Source of the DNA: Picocystis sp. L7
Lineage: Eukaryota > Chlorophyta > Picocystophyceae > Picocystales > Picocystaceae
Direction: 5' to 3'
Assembly: GCA_020975725.1 (NCBI GenBank)
Contig: QXJR01000005.1
Span: forward strand, 1,054,001 to 1,118,000
Length of the DNA: 64,000 bases
The first letter of the stretch is position 1. The number at the start of each line of letters is the position of its first letter. The notes beneath the pieces are model-generated. The model was not told the DNA's origin and made no database searches. It saw only the letters and a list, made by a program, of their open reading frames with translations. Below, in pieces: positions 33,196-45,469 of this stretch. The translations under genes and the position numbers were made by a program.

Positions 33196-33735
33196 CGTTG
33201 CGCCCAGCCCTCTCGAGACACCTGTCTTGCCGAGGTTGTCCTTCGACGATGAGGAATATGCACTCAATCGTGAGGCTTTTGAGAGGTTCTCAATTATATT
33301 CGGGCCATTCACTTGGGACTTGTTTGCCTCGCCAAACAATGCCCAATGTCCGGCCTTCTTTACACGGGAGACCAATGCTCTCGCCCAAGAATGGGCTAGT
33401 CTTGGCAACCTATGGGCACACCCACCTTGTTGCCTCATTGACTCCGTGATTGGCAAGCTGGAGGTCGAACCTAGAGCCCTTGCGACCATGATCCCTCCGC
33501 ATTGGCCAAAGGCTCCCTGGTTCCCTCGCTTGCAGCATCTCGCTACCTACCAGGAGGTACTAGGGAGGCATGAGGGAATATTCTCGGATGCCCAAGGAAG
33601 GCCCTTGCCTTCCCCTCATTGGGACGTCCTCCTTAGCCATGTCCCTAGGCGGATGCAGGGCCAGGACTAACCCGAATAGGGACCGGTTTGTCCCCCTTTC
33701 TGATAAGGGCTCTGTGGCCGATGAACCGGATAAAT
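33196..33735 (+). repeat. Family G LTR, copy L6, 3'-truncated
   Basis: Starts CGTTGCGCCCAGCC at 33196 and runs with the usual coding segment (33227-33670) until GAACCGGATAAAT, where the copia E LTR begins. The rest of this LTR is not found on the far side of E. Confidence 0.88.
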
Positions 33736-34051
33736 TGTTGAAAGGATCTGCTGTTTAACCGCAAGGTTAACAGGCAGCGTTGGAGGACCTGGGTTGGTGA
33801 AGGTCCTTGGGAGTTCGGAGCACGGAGGTGCACGGAGGAGCGAGGTTGGAAAGAGTGTGTGGCATGCATTTAAGGCGTGCCCCCTTGGCCCCTAATAGCC
33901 GCCATAATGCCTACTTGGCGTTTTGGATAGCGTATCCTATCCACAGCCGCCGCCGAACGTGCGGGTGTCCTGGTCCGAAGGGACGACCTGCACGAGCAGT
34001 CCCATAGAGAGTAAACTCCATAGAATTGGTCTTGTACTTATCTTTTCAATA
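33736..34051 (-). repeat. 3' LTR of copia E
   Basis: 316 bp, left copy on the map. Begins TGTTGAAAGG at the point where G LTR L6 is cut. Confidence 0.88.
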
Positions 34052-37000
34052 CTCTCCCACAAGACCTGTTTCATTGCTTGTTAACTCAGGTAACTGCACA
34101 AGTCCAATCGGCTTAACACTGGCACCAAATTTCTGAACACTGGTGGGTTTTGTGAGGAAATCTGCCAACATTTCTGTTGTTGGGCAATATTTGAACTGCA
34201 CCTCACGTCTCATAATCCTCTCACGGACGAAGTGGTGAGCAATGTCAATATGTTTTGTCCGCTGGATGGACTTAACATCATTCAACATCTTGATGCAGGC
34301 CTGGTTATCACACTTCATGTTAACAGTGTGAATTTTGCCCCCGGAGTTAAGTCCGTTAATTAACCTCTTCAGCCAGAGGGCTTCTTTGACTGCTGCTTGG
34401 TACTCTGCTTCTCTTGTGGAGGTAGATACGGTCTTCTGCATTTTGCTCTGCCAAGAGATTAAACTCCCATTGAGGAAGAATAGTTAAGCTGTCCTGGGTT
34501 TCCTTGTTAACTTGTCTGCTCCATAGTCTGCATCACAGTAACCAGTGAGATTGAAGACATCAATATCTGCATCGAGATCTTCTGAACAGTCATCGATACG
34601 ATTGCCAAGAACCAGCCCCAGGTCCATTGTGCCTCTCAAGTACTTGAGCACTGACTTTGCTGCACTCATGTGCTCCATACTTGGCTTGTCCATGAATCTT
34701 GACAAATGCGACACTGCATGACACAAATCTGGCCTAGTGGTGGTGGCCAAGTAGAGTAGTGAGCCCATGAGCACTTGGTAGGATTGTTGAGGGGCTGTAG
34801 GTTCATTCTCTAGTGCCGTAAAGTGGTATTCGAGGGGTACCTGCTTAACCTTGCAGTTTTCCACGTTGAACTGCTTAATTAATTGCCTTATCTTCTCAGG
34901 CTCACTGAGTGTGAGGGTCCTGTTTTTTCTGTCCGTGTGAACCACCATGCCACAGAAGAAACTCACAGGTCCTAGGTCTCAGGCCAGGAATCTCTTGTAG
35001 ATGCTCTCAATGACTTCTTCAATCATATGGATATCTTTTGCTGCAAGGAGTATGTCATCCACATAGATGCACACGAGCACTCCTTGCCTATTTCTTCGTT
35101 AACTTTTTATAAAATAGTGTCCTCCATTGGGTTCACTACGAATACAAGCTCAATAGTTAACATGTTGATGAGGTGGAGGAACCAGAGTCTTGGAGCCTGT
35201 TTAAGGCCATACAAACTCTTGTTGAGATTGAGAACCAGATGGCTGTTTCCATCTAATTCTTTCCCTTTAAGTCCATCAGGTATCAGGATGTAAATAGGTT
35301 TATCCAATTCTGCATTTAAGAAGGCAGTTTTGATGTCCACCTGCCTGATTTCATAGTCCTTCAAGGTAGCATAAGTTAAGTAAACTCGCTGGGTTACCTT
35401 ACCAGAGGTGGGGGCAAACACCTCCTGGTAGTCCAAACCCTCACGTTGCTCGAAGCCACGCACGCACAGGCGGGCTTTGTAGCGCTCCACGTCGCCACCA
35501 CCGTCGCGTTTCACCTTGAAGACCCACGTGGTGGTGAGGGCCTTGCGTGCTTGAGGAAGCTCGGTGAGCGTCCAGGTCTCGTTGGCCACCAGCGAGGTAA
35601 GTTCTTCGTGGATGGCTTCTTTCCAGAGGTCGGCGTCCGATCTTCGCATTGCGTTTGCGAAGCCTGAGAATTCGTCGCTCACCATCCAATCGTCCTTGCA
35701 GGTGGTCTTCAAAGCTTTGCTGGAGCGAGGACGCAGGTTGTACCCATGCGTTGGGTTTGCTGGAGGTGCTGGATTTGCTGCTGGATTGGATGCTGGAGGT
35801 GAGGCTGGAGCCTGCAGCTGCATTGCTTGCTGGATGCCATGTGGAGACGGTGAAGAAGGTGCTTAAACATGCTGAGCACCTTCTCCATCGTCTAGGATGC
35901 CTGCTGGATTGTCGTTTTCGCTGCTGCTGGACTGCTGAAGGCGTTGCAGAATTGCCGGAGTAGATTCTGGATTGCCCGTAGTTTGGGCAATGGCTTGGTT
36001 GGGTGGTGAAGAAGGTACTTGGCTTCGCTGAGCTCCTCCTTCATCACCTACATAACCAGGTTCAACATGTGGAACCTGCTGGAGGGTTGCTGGTGGTTGC
36101 TGGCGAATGGACTGCTCGCTGCCAAAAGTTTGTGGAAATTCTACACCTGCAGAATACACGGGACTCCTCTCCCCGTTTGGTGATCCCATAAGGTCCAAAG
36201 CGCTTGGATCCTGTGGAATCACTGAACCATCTGGACCGTAACTGGAGCGGAGTTCGGAGAGCTGAAGCTGCTAAGGCTCAGGGAAGAGTTCATGGAGGAC
36301 CTGACCTTCCAAATCTTGCTGACTTTGATTTGCTGCAGGTCCAGGAGTGCTCTCCACAAACTCCACTTTTCTGCTGAGCACAATTTGGTCCTTTACAAGG
36401 ACACGCTAAGTTGAGATGTTTTCATAGCCCAAAAATGTTCCCTCGACTGACTTTGGTCCGAACTTTCCAATGCGTTTTTCTGCAGGTACGAGCACCCAAG
36501 CCTGACAACCGAATGTTCGCAGGTTGTCTAGGCTTGGTTGCTTGTTGGTCAGCAATTCAATTGGGCATTTTCCTTCTGCTGATGCCTTCACGGGCAGTCG
36601 GTTTCGAAGGTAGTTGGCACATCGGATGGCCTCTCCCCAGAAGGTACGAGGCAACTTGGAGGACAGCAGCAACGCACGCGCACTTTCGTTGAGTGTGCGG
36701 TGCAATCGTTCTGCTGCATTTTGCTGTGGTGTATACCCAGCAGTTGTTTTATGGGCTATGCCCTTTGATTGTAAGAATTTTTTGAGTTCAGCATTCACAA
36801 ACTCTGAACCTTGATCCGTTCGCATGGCTTTCACCGTCTGACCTGGGGAAACCTTTTCAAAGGTGTGTATCCCTTCCATGAGTGCACCTACCGCACTCGA
36901 TTTGTTCGGCAGCAAGTACACCTGACTTGCTTTGCTGCCTTGGTCATAGATGGAGAGGTAATATCTGTGACCAGATATACTTTCTACCTCCATGGGACCT

Positions 37001-38424
37001 ACCAGGTCAGCATGCAAAAGGTTAAGTGGGGCATATTTGTATCCACTGGGTCTGTATGGTTTACTGCACTGTTTGGCCTGTATACAAGGGGTACAGGGGC
37101 AATCCAGTTTGTGGGGTAGACCCAAGAGCCGTAGTTTTTCCTCGCTGGCATGCCCCAGTCGTTCGTGCCAGAGTTGCGCTGGGGCAGAAAGGGCGAAAAC
37201 GTTACCGGGGCACAGGGGGGCGTCCAGGACCCTTCCTGTCAAGGAGATTCGACAGTGACCCTTCGAAAACTGGAAATCGGCACCGGCTTCCATGGCTGCC
37301 TTCACCGAGATGAGGTTGTGCGCCAAACCAGGGATGAACAAGACATTTAGCAGTCGAATGTTTGTTCTATCTGGAGTTCTAATATGAACTGTCCCCTTGA
37401 ATCGACTCGACAGCACAGTCCCGTCCGCGGTCATGATGTCTGAGATATGAAGGTCCGTGTTTCCTTGTTCAAGGAGACCCAGATCTCCCGTCATGTGATA
37501 AGAGGCTCCTGAATCAATGATCCAGGGCTGAGATGGACCTCCTTCAATTTTGCTGGTGGTCTTGAGCATATTGCTGGCCTGATTGACCATAGAAAAGGCC
37601 ATTCCATCGCAAGGGCTGTTGGTATCCAGGGGCGGTGTGTCGTTGAGACGGTCATTGGCTGTGGTGGTCAACGAACTTGCTGCCTTCTCCCTTGCCCGTT
37701 TCTCTTGAAGTTTGTGGCAGTTGTCAACTGTGTGACCTTGCCTCTTGCAGAAAATCACCCTGTCCAGTGGTGAGGAGGTCTGTGAGCCACTATAGAGGCT
37801 CTTTGACCTGGAATTATGCAACTCATGCTAAATGAGTGCGTTGCGCACGAAGTCCACGGTAGGTTCGATGCCGTTGTTCTCCAGGACAGTGCACACAATA
37901 TCGTAACTTGGTGGAAGCCCAGAAAGAATGGCAATGGCCACAGCGGAGTCCGTAACGGGATTGCCGGTCTCCCGCAACATGTTGGCCAACTCCATGGCCC
38001 GGTTCACGTAGGACTCGATGTCCTCCACATCAAGTTTCCGAAGGTTGTGAAATTGCTTTTGAAAATAGATGGTTTGCTGAATAGACTTTTGTCTACAAAG
38101 ACGCTGAAGCTTCGCCCACACTTGATGTGATCTTTCGCAATCGATCACATGTGGATGGAGCTTGTTTGACACTCGAAGCAAAACTTTTGCTTTTGCTTTG
38201 GAAACCGAACTGAATTTCAATTTGTCTTCGTCGGTGAATTGAGTGGTGTCATCACTGGAGTACACTGGTTCACTTTGAGTAACATCCCAAAGGTCAGAAA
38301 TGACCAAGCTTGATTGCATGCGGACGGACCATGTGGTCCAATTGTGAGAGTCCAATTTTGGGACTCCGAAGTTGTCCACCATTGAGTTTGATATGGCTTC
38401 TAATCTCTCTTGCTGAGGCTTCAA
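34046..38424 (-). CDS. Copia E Gag-Pol region (degraded)
   Basis: Gag from 38424 (MKPQQERLEAISNS, UBN2-type copia Gag with SKLHPHVID-like middle), a zinc-knuckle-like stretch near 37750, protease WIIDSGASYHMTG near 37510-37550, integrase finger with HERLGHASEEKLRLLGLPHK near 37130-37190 and catalytic core with RTDQGSEF and TPQQNAAERLHRTL near 36690-36830, RT near 35150-35700 (TTTWVFKVKRDGG, ARLCVRGFEQR), and RNase H near 34060-34440 (STREAEYQAAVKEALW). Family and order are clear; the frame is interrupted several times. Confidence 0.86.
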
Positions 38425-38435
38425 GGCTCTTAACC
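38422..38435 (-). promoter_or_regulatory. Copia E primer-binding site (half tRNA-Lys type)
   Basis: Immediately inside the 5' LTR the plus strand reads CAAGGCTCTTAACC, the same 14 nt as in element F. CTCTTAA fits an anticodon loop with CUU (Lys) and CAAGG a 5' anticodon stem whose partner would be CCTTG. An internal half-tRNA primer is known for Drosophila copia (initiator Met); Lys here is my inference. Confidence 0.6.
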
Positions 38436-38751
38436 TATTGAAAGGATCTGCTGTTTAACCGCAAGGTTAACAGGCAGCGTGGGACGACCTAGGTTCGCGA
38501 AGGTCCTTGGGAGTTCAGAGCACGGAGGTGCACGGAGGAGCGAGGTTGGAAAGAGTGTGATACATGCATTCAAGGCGTGGCCCCTTACTCCCTACTAGCC
38601 ACCACAATGTCTACGTGGCATGGCGGATCGGGTATTCTATCCACAGCCGCGGCCGAACGTGCGGCTATCCTGGTCGGAGGGGACGACCTGCACGACTAGT
38701 CCCTCCGAGAATAAACTCCATAGAACTGGTCCTCCACTCAACTTTTCAATA
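38436..38751 (-). repeat. 5' LTR of copia E
   Basis: 316 bp, right copy on the map, TATTGAAAGGATC...ACTTTTCAATA. Adjacent to the primer-binding site on its left. Confidence 0.88.
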
Positions 38752-39131
38752 CGCCCCGACCCAATCGTCTTGTGGGGCGAAATGCTACCACACATCAGCC
38801 ATTTTTACACAAACATTTTGCACAAGTGCCCTGCGGCCTGGTGCGAAGACGAGACAACGGAGCCATTGGAAGCCTGAAGAACCGTCGTCTCGAGTTTGTG
38901 GTGTTTCTTTCCTGGGTGCGGACATCGAAGGAACCGATCCGCATCAATAGGTGTGCCAATCACACCCACGGTGCAGACCTTCGAACGGGGGAACGTCCCT
39001 TCACGACTACATGCAGCAGCGTTGGTTTCGCCCAACAACCATCCACGAACCGAACACATGTGACAAAGGAGACACATGTAGGAAAGTGCCGACACAAGCG
39101 TCCCTGAATCTGCATCATTGCAAACGAGTTC
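38752..39131 (+). other. Interval with an exon-like stretch
   Basis: Directly after the copia E LTR the plus frame ending at 38877 reads PDPIVLWGEMLPHISHFYTN and on to TTEPLEA, which looks like real protein but has no known motif. The rest has no convincing gene. It may be part of the same host gene as the following ORF. Confidence 0.25.
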
Positions 39132-39683
39132 TTGGAAAGGATTGGAAAAGCACCCTTCTGCTGTCTCATCCACTGCTCCACCCGAATTTCTCATCTCCTA
39201 GGACCAAATTGTGCGTTGTTGAACTCTTACATATCGATAAACTATGCAAGAGCTTTGCAGACCATGTTTCCCCTCGGCGAGGGAAAGGAAGAGCGAGAAA
39301 GAAAGATCCTAGAATGTGCCTCTACAGACCCATGGCTTGCGTTGGTGATTTCGGTCATCCGTTTTAAATGGAATGTACGGCGTGCATGTATTGCCTTAAG
39401 CAAAGAGCCGAACGCCATCGTAAGGATGCAATTGAAGGGTTCACCAGAGCTACCAAGGCTGTCAAGCAAGTGGGAAGGAATCCTTGATGACGAGTCCCTT
39501 CAAAACTTGCTAGGAGCCGATTCGCGGAAAGAGATGATGGGCGCTTACAAGACACGGAACACACTCGTTCATGGAGAGGGGTCTTCCGACCCCCACTTTG
39601 CGAGAGACTTGGTTACGGTGGTTTTGGATGCAGCAGAGAAAGTTCGAGTTTATGCAGAAAATGCTGGTGCAAACTTATATTGA
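39132..39683 (+). CDS. Hypothetical protein with HEPN-like RNxxxH motif
   Basis: Open for 183 codons; the true start or a splice acceptor may lie later, near 39200. The C-terminal half is helical and ends with KEMMGAYKTRNTLVHGEG at about residues 133-150. R-N-x-x-x-H is the active-site motif of HEPN domains, which in many families are RNases or toxin partners, and the run RNTLVHG is typical of the fold. That assignment rests on one motif. Element D inserted 29 bp after the stop codon, so it would have separated this gene from its 3' flank. No neighbour helps to define its role. Confidence 0.4.
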   Translation: MERIGKAPFCCLIHCSTRISHLLGPNCALLNSYISINYARALQTMFPLGEGKEERERKILECASTDPWLALVISVIRFKWNVRRACIALSKEPNAIVRMQLKGSPELPRLSSKWEGILDDESLQNLLGADSRKEMMGAYKTRNTLVHGEGSSDPHFARDLVTVVLDAAEKVRVYAENAGANLY

Positions 39684-39712
39684 AGACTTCAAGTTCGAAA
39701 ACTCTCCACGGT

Positions 39713-40368
39713 TGTTACAAAGCGTCCGTGAAGGACGTTGGACACACGGTTTGCTTCTGGAAACTTCGACCCCTGACGAAATGGAGGCGGTCTCTTCTTC
39801 TTTGGGTGGGCGCACTTCTCGTTGGCGAGAGCGGCGTCCGTCCCCTTCTTGGCTCGGTGGTGCCTCCTCCGGCACTTGGAGAGACTTGGAGCGCTGCTTC
39901 TCCGGCGTGGAAAGTGCTGATGGCTCGCGAAAATCCATGGAAGAGGCGCCGTGGACGTCGTGGGGTCAAGCAAGTTCTCATCTACTACATGCTAGGGAGG
40001 TCCCCTTAAGAGCCTCCCCTTGAAGGTTGAGGGGTTCGTACGTAGCCCCCTCAACTGAATTGCGGCGGATGATGGTCACGTGTTGCTTACGTCATCCATC
40101 GGACGGCCAAGATTCAGTTCCTAAGCCGACCGAATCTTCCACACAACATCTCCACCCTTCGTACCCCCTTCTCGAATCTTCGAGGGGATTCGGCCCGGGG
40201 GTGGGTCGGTCTGAGTCCGGTTCGCCCGGACTATTCCGTCCGACTAACCCGGGGATTAGTCCGGGGCTCACTCGATTGACCGGCCGATTGTCGGGGTCCT
40301 GCCCCCCACTGCTCCTGGAACTCTAAGGGCATGGCTTCATAGGAGAGCCAGGCTTACCCGGCGTAACA
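39713..40368 (-). repeat. 3' LTR of element D
   Basis: 656 bp, plus strand TGTTACAAAGCG...CCCGGCGTAACA. Preceded by ACGGT. It holds the uninterrupted form of the site (GGATTCGGCCCGGGGG) that is occupied in the other LTR. Confidence 0.92.
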
Positions 40369-40485
40369 CTCTCCTGGCTCCCGGCATTCAGCCAATCAAA
40401 GCTGAAAGTCATAGATGGCTGCCACTGGATCATACACCATGCTCCTTACTTTCTGCTGTGTGTAATACTCTACCTTTCCATCAGT

Positions 40486-43400
40486 TCATAACACTTCAAA
40501 CAACCCATTAACGACGTTAGTCACCAATCCTCGGTAGTATGCGGCTTTGTGGTTGCCCAAATGGAAAAGTACTTGCACCACACAACCGATGAGGTTGGTG
40601 GGCACAGCAACAATAGGTCGTCGTCTAGTGTGGTACGGTTGCTTCGCTTGCGTCCAAGTATTGATCATGATTGGGTCAGCTGACTGTAGGTAAACTGTCC
40701 TCTTGTGTGTCTTGACTGCGTCATAATTCGAGGGGCTGATGCCCTTTTGAGGGATAGAGCCATTGTTCTCCTCGAGAGGTAGGAATTCTTCCAACAGGGC
40801 AGAGGACTCATCCACCCAGAAAAAGCGTTGCCACGCGTCTGCCAGGTTGCTTTCAATCCAGTAACGTACGGGGCGTGCAGGAAACACTGAGTAATCCCGT
40901 AACAAGTATCGTCGAATACGATAGGTAGTTGATTCACTTTGCATGGCTGCAGTATCAGGCAAGGGTGCCGTTGCGGGCTGCCGATGTTCATCCATTGGGA
41001 AGAGAGTGAGATCTGAATCCACCCAATGTTCCAACCTGTTGGCGTGGATACGATCTGAAAAGGCGGAGCCCGGTGGTAGTTCCAGTTGATATGCACCATT
41101 CTTCAGCACCTTCTTGATGAGATAAGGACCTACATAGTAAGGGTCCAATTTGTGCTTATCGGTGGGCCCCTTGAGCCCATACTGCACCTTCACCTTGTCT
41201 CCAACAGCAAACACCTTCTTAGGTCTGTGCGCTGTTGCTGCCGCAACATTCTGCGAAGCCTTCACCAAGTTTTCCTGTACAACCCGATAGACTGCACGAT
41301 GTTGCTCCAGCAGGTCTGTTACTCTTTTATCGAAGGTTGTTACTGTCAGGTGATCAGCAGGTCCATCCTTTGTGGGCAACTGGAGGTGCCACGGTAGCCT
41401 TGATTGACAACCAAAGAGCAATTCAAAAGGGGAATGTTTGGTTGCATCATGCACAGAATCATTGTAAGCATGTGCTGCTGCCTGTAAATACTGATCCCAT
41501 TGATGTTTGTTCTCGCACGTCGTCCGTAACGTCTGCAGCAGGGTGCGATGTTGCCGTTCTGCACCACCCTGAGACTGTGAATGATAAGGCGTTCCGGTTA
41601 CGTGGCGGACACCTAGCGCGGCACAGAATGCTCGGAATAATGCTCGATAAGCCGGTCTGTTATCTGTGTGAATATGCATAGGTGTATGAAACCGGTAGAC
41701 GAGGCTGTCCATAAGACACTCAGCTTGTCTATGAGCACTCGAGGTAGAGTGGATAGGTATATAGATGGCGTATTTAGTAAACCTGTCCACCACTGTCAAT
41801 ACTGCATTATGACCGAGGGCAGTAAGGGGTAAGTTCTCCACCATATCTAGTACCACCGTGCGAAAAAGGTAAGGGTGGAACTTCATTTCTGGACAGAGCG
41901 GTGTGTGTCGTAACCAGTTACCTCGTTTCTGAAGCTGACAGGCAAGACAGCGAGCGACAAAGTGCTCGATGTGCGATCGAATACCAGTCCAGGTGAAATG
42001 TCGCTTGCGTCAGCGAGCGTACGTGCTGATCCAAAGTGTCGATGATCGTGCACCATGTGTAGCAGTTCCTGTCGTAGAGCGTTATCTGCTGGTACCACCA
42101 GTGCTGGTTGAGCATTGGCCGATTGCTCGAACAGCAAACCATCGCGCACTGTCATGCCTTCCGGCGGTGCGCGCAGTAATTTCTTGTACTCTGGATCAGT
42201 TTCAGCGGCGACGCGAATCCTATCCAGTATGGGAGGCAACTGACCCGTAAGACCTGTGCGCAATGATTGCGTAGATTGCTGACTTGTAATAGACGCGATT
42301 GACCCGCACACAGTCCCAGCAGGACTGCGGCCGGCTAGCAGTCGAAGCGTCCGTGTGTTGTTCACCCATCGGTGTAACATGTGTGCAATCCAACCCATGG
42401 GGAAGGCGTTGCCGCACATGCGCTGCCGGCTGGTTTCGCTAACATTCTTTGCAGCAGTGTCACCAGTCCGCATGCCGACGAGTCTTTCTCGCTCGCTGAT
42501 GGTCAGCGGGCGTAGAGTCCCATCTTGATCGTGCACCCAGGTGGAATGTGAACGGTTGCTGTGCGAGCGTTCAGTGGCCATTAAAGTGGGGCACTTCAAG
42601 CGGAGTCGATTCAATGCGTCCAAAGGGACCTTTGATCCAGGTTCTAGGCAATCCTGCCAGGTCGTACGTATTGCCCCCATGTGTTCAGGCTCATGCTTGA
42701 GGGGTGGTAGAGAGGTCCAGCACAGCCGGACTCGAGCTTGCGCACAATACTTTGAGAGGTCTTCGCAAATAGGCTCTCCAAACCAGTGTGCAATCTTGTC
42801 CAGATGGGTTTTCAAGTGCGGGGCGAACGGCGTACATTCCAATATGTAGTATGGCGACCGCAACCGCTTGTGTATCTTTGACACTGCTGTGAACAGTTCA
42901 CGTTCGTCGTAAAGGCCCAGCAGTGGCTTTGATGTGTCGGTGTTCGCCCGCGAAAATGGTTGGCAGGGCACCCTAGCAATCAGCAGGTGGACTTGGGGGA
43001 GCTTTCGTCGATGCGCCAATTCAGTCACATCGTTTCCATACCGAAAGATGTCCTTGCGCATAAAGAGCCCAGGGCGTGCTAAGCGAACCTGGTGGAACAC
43101 GCGTGCAATTATGTTGCGGCAGTCTACATTTTGTTCCACTGCTATGTAATCCAAGGTAATATTGGTCGATTCTGGTATTACGCATTCCAGCGGACGCAGC
43201 GTTGTTCCCATACCTGCACATAAGTCCAAGATGCAATATGTGTCCGTATCGTTCACCTTAGCTGAGTGCCTGGAAAGGTAATCGGGTCCAACGTTCTCTG
43301 TGCCTGGCCTGTACTCCACCTTGAACGGGGCAAAGTACGCCAACTTTTCGATCCATCGCATTTCGCGCGGAGACAGCTGCTCAGTAGCTTTTGTTCCAAT

Positions 43401-45290
43401 AAAGTGACTGGCCTTGTTGTCAGTGATGACCGTAAACTACTGGCCAAACAGGAGGTGCCTCCAATGCTGCAGTGCATATAATATTGCACATGTCTCCTTC
43501 TTAGCAGGATGGTAATTCTGTTGGGCAGCATTGAATTTCTTTGACCAGAACTCAACTGGATGCCAACCTCCCTCTTGATCGTGCTGCATCAAAGCTGCTC
43601 CCATCCCCACATCGGAAGCGTCGGTCTCAACCCGTATGGGCCTGTCTTCATCAAATAGAGCCAATACCGGGGCTGTGGTCAAGGCTTTGATGAGCTCCTG
43701 GTATGCCTTCTCCTGTGGCTCTTTCCAATATGAAGCGAAGCCGTGCTTCAGAGCAGCTTGATTCAATTCTGTCAAGGGAGCTGCCCGTTCCGCATAGCGA
43801 GGGACGAGCCTCATATAAAACTGGCAGAGACCAAGGAATGCCATGTTTTCTCGCTGCGTTCGGGGACGCGGAAATTGTTTGATCTTGGACAGCAAATGAT
43901 CAGTGCAGGCGAGCTGACCATCGCGGATGCGGAAACCAATCCATTCCAGTGTACTCATGAAAAAGTGGCATTTAGACCTCTTCAGCCTAGTGTCGGCACG
44001 TTCGCAGGTGGCGAAGAATTCTTCCAAATGTTTGAAGTGTTCCTCAAATGTTTAAGAGTGAACAAGAATGTCATCCATGTACACTTTCAGGTACAATAAA
44101 TGACCAAACACCCTGTTCATCATACGCTGGAACATCGCGGGTGCGTTTGCTGCCCCCATGGGCATCACTTTCCAGACGTAAGAGCCAAACGGGGTGACCA
44201 CCGCCGTCTTGTCGATGTCATCAGGATGCATGCGGATCTGATGAAACCCATCCAACGCATCGAGCGATGAGAAGTATTTGGCTCCTCTGAGATTCTGTAA
44301 GTAATCGTCGATCCGTGGAAGCGGATATCTGTCTTTAATAGTCACACTGTTCAGCAAGCGATAATCGAAAACGACCCGCCATCCCCCATCTTTTTTGGGG
44401 ACCAGGATCAGTGGGGCACCCCAGCTGGATCCTGCGCATAGGTCCATCTTTCCAGCTTCAACATACTCAGTCACCAGCTCCTTCAGGGCAGTTTGCTGCT
44501 GAGGGGAAAGCCTGTAATAGTTTCTGTACTGTGGAGTGGCTCCTTCTTCCACCTGGATCTTGAATATTTCGCCCGGTACCCGTTCTGGTGGTAGTTCTGT
44601 GCGGGGCTCGAACAAATGCTTGAATTGTTTGTTCACGAGGTCGTCCAGCCGCTGTCGGTGAGCGTCATCAAGAGGCCATTCATCGCTGACCTGGCTATGC
44701 ACGCTGCTGAAGTCTGAATCTTCGCTGAGTAGTTCGGGCGTTGTATCTACCGGCTGAATCATTAGAAGCAAGCAGCCTGGATCCTTCACCGCTTTACGTG
44801 CCTCACTACGGGGCACAATCAGGTCCAGTTTTCTTGAAGATATGAACTGGTGGTCTCCATAAACAGTAAACTTTGTACCATTGCTATTTCATAGCACCAT
44901 GCGATGATTCTGCCAGTCCAGTGCTGTCAAGTGCTTGTGGCAGAAGGTTGCTCCCAGAATGCAGTCAAAGGTCTCTAGAGGAGGAACTCCGAAGTCGATG
45001 CAGGCCTAGAACCCATCGATCGAGAATTGCGCTTTAATTACTGGGGCAGTGTGGAGCTGCTGGCCCACAGCCACGCTATAATTAAAGACCGCTGATGTAT
45101 ACTGCGAGGACAGTCCCTTAGGGTCAGCTTGCTGCAGCTCTTTGAAGAGGCCTTCCCTCATGAAGCAATAACTTGCCAAGGTGTCCAGGTAAGCTTGTGT
45201 TCTGATTTTATGTGGCTTCTTTCCAAAGTAAGTCTCGGCAGCCAGGAATTCATGTCTAGGCCTGTCATTGGTAAGTGAGTGCAGGCACAC
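40486..45290 (-). CDS. Element D Pol region: protease, RT, RNase H, DNMT, integrase
   Basis: On the minus strand: retropepsin-like segment near 45010-45290; RT with LVPKKDGGWRVVFDYRLLNS near 44360-44420 and YMDD near 44070; RNase H with ETDASD near 43620; methyltransferase (42330-43240, separate entry); integrase with zinc-finger remnants near 41900-42060, DDE core near 41560-41880 and C-terminal barrel near 41040-41190; end stretch GCVVQVLF...YYRGLVTNVVNG like the barrel of C and G. The frame is interrupted in several places. Domain order matches element C exactly. Confidence 0.86.
42330..43240 (-). other. C5-cytosine DNA methyltransferase domain in element D Pol
   Basis: Motif I ILDLCAGMGTTL, motif IV RVPCQPFSRAN with the catalytic Cys, motif VI YILECTPFAP, motif VIII QARVRLCW, motif IX near ERERLVGM and motif X MCGNAFPMGW occur in the correct order. 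It follows RNase H by about 20 residues and precedes integrase. The domain aligns along its length with that of element C but with many substitutions, while the motifs stay fixed. That pattern suggests the enzyme was kept by selection while the two families diverged (inference). Confidence 0.88.
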
Positions 45291-45469
45291 TACATTCCCA
45301 TCTTTGGTAACCGGGGTGGCTGCAAGTTTCGCTCCCGGCTCCGTCCCGGTAACCGTAGTTACCGGACGGAGGGTCTTCTGTTTTTTGGGGCACCCATTAC
45401 GGATGCCATTTTGCAGGCTGCCTGATCATGTCCGTAACGGCGACAGCGTAGGCACAGCGCGTTCGCTAG

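Larger units (their letters stand above)
33736..38751 (-). mobile_element. Ty1/copia element E, old and broken
   Basis: LTRs of 316 bp at 33736-34051 and 38436-38751 (plus strand TRTTGAAAGGATC...TTTTCAATA) differ at tens of sites, so it is much older than F. Order on the minus strand: gag, protease, integrase, RT, RNase H, which is copia order. The flanks (TAAAT left, CGCCC right) do not match and the interrupted G LTR does not resume, so a deletion or recombination followed insertion. Several breaks. Confidence 0.9.
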
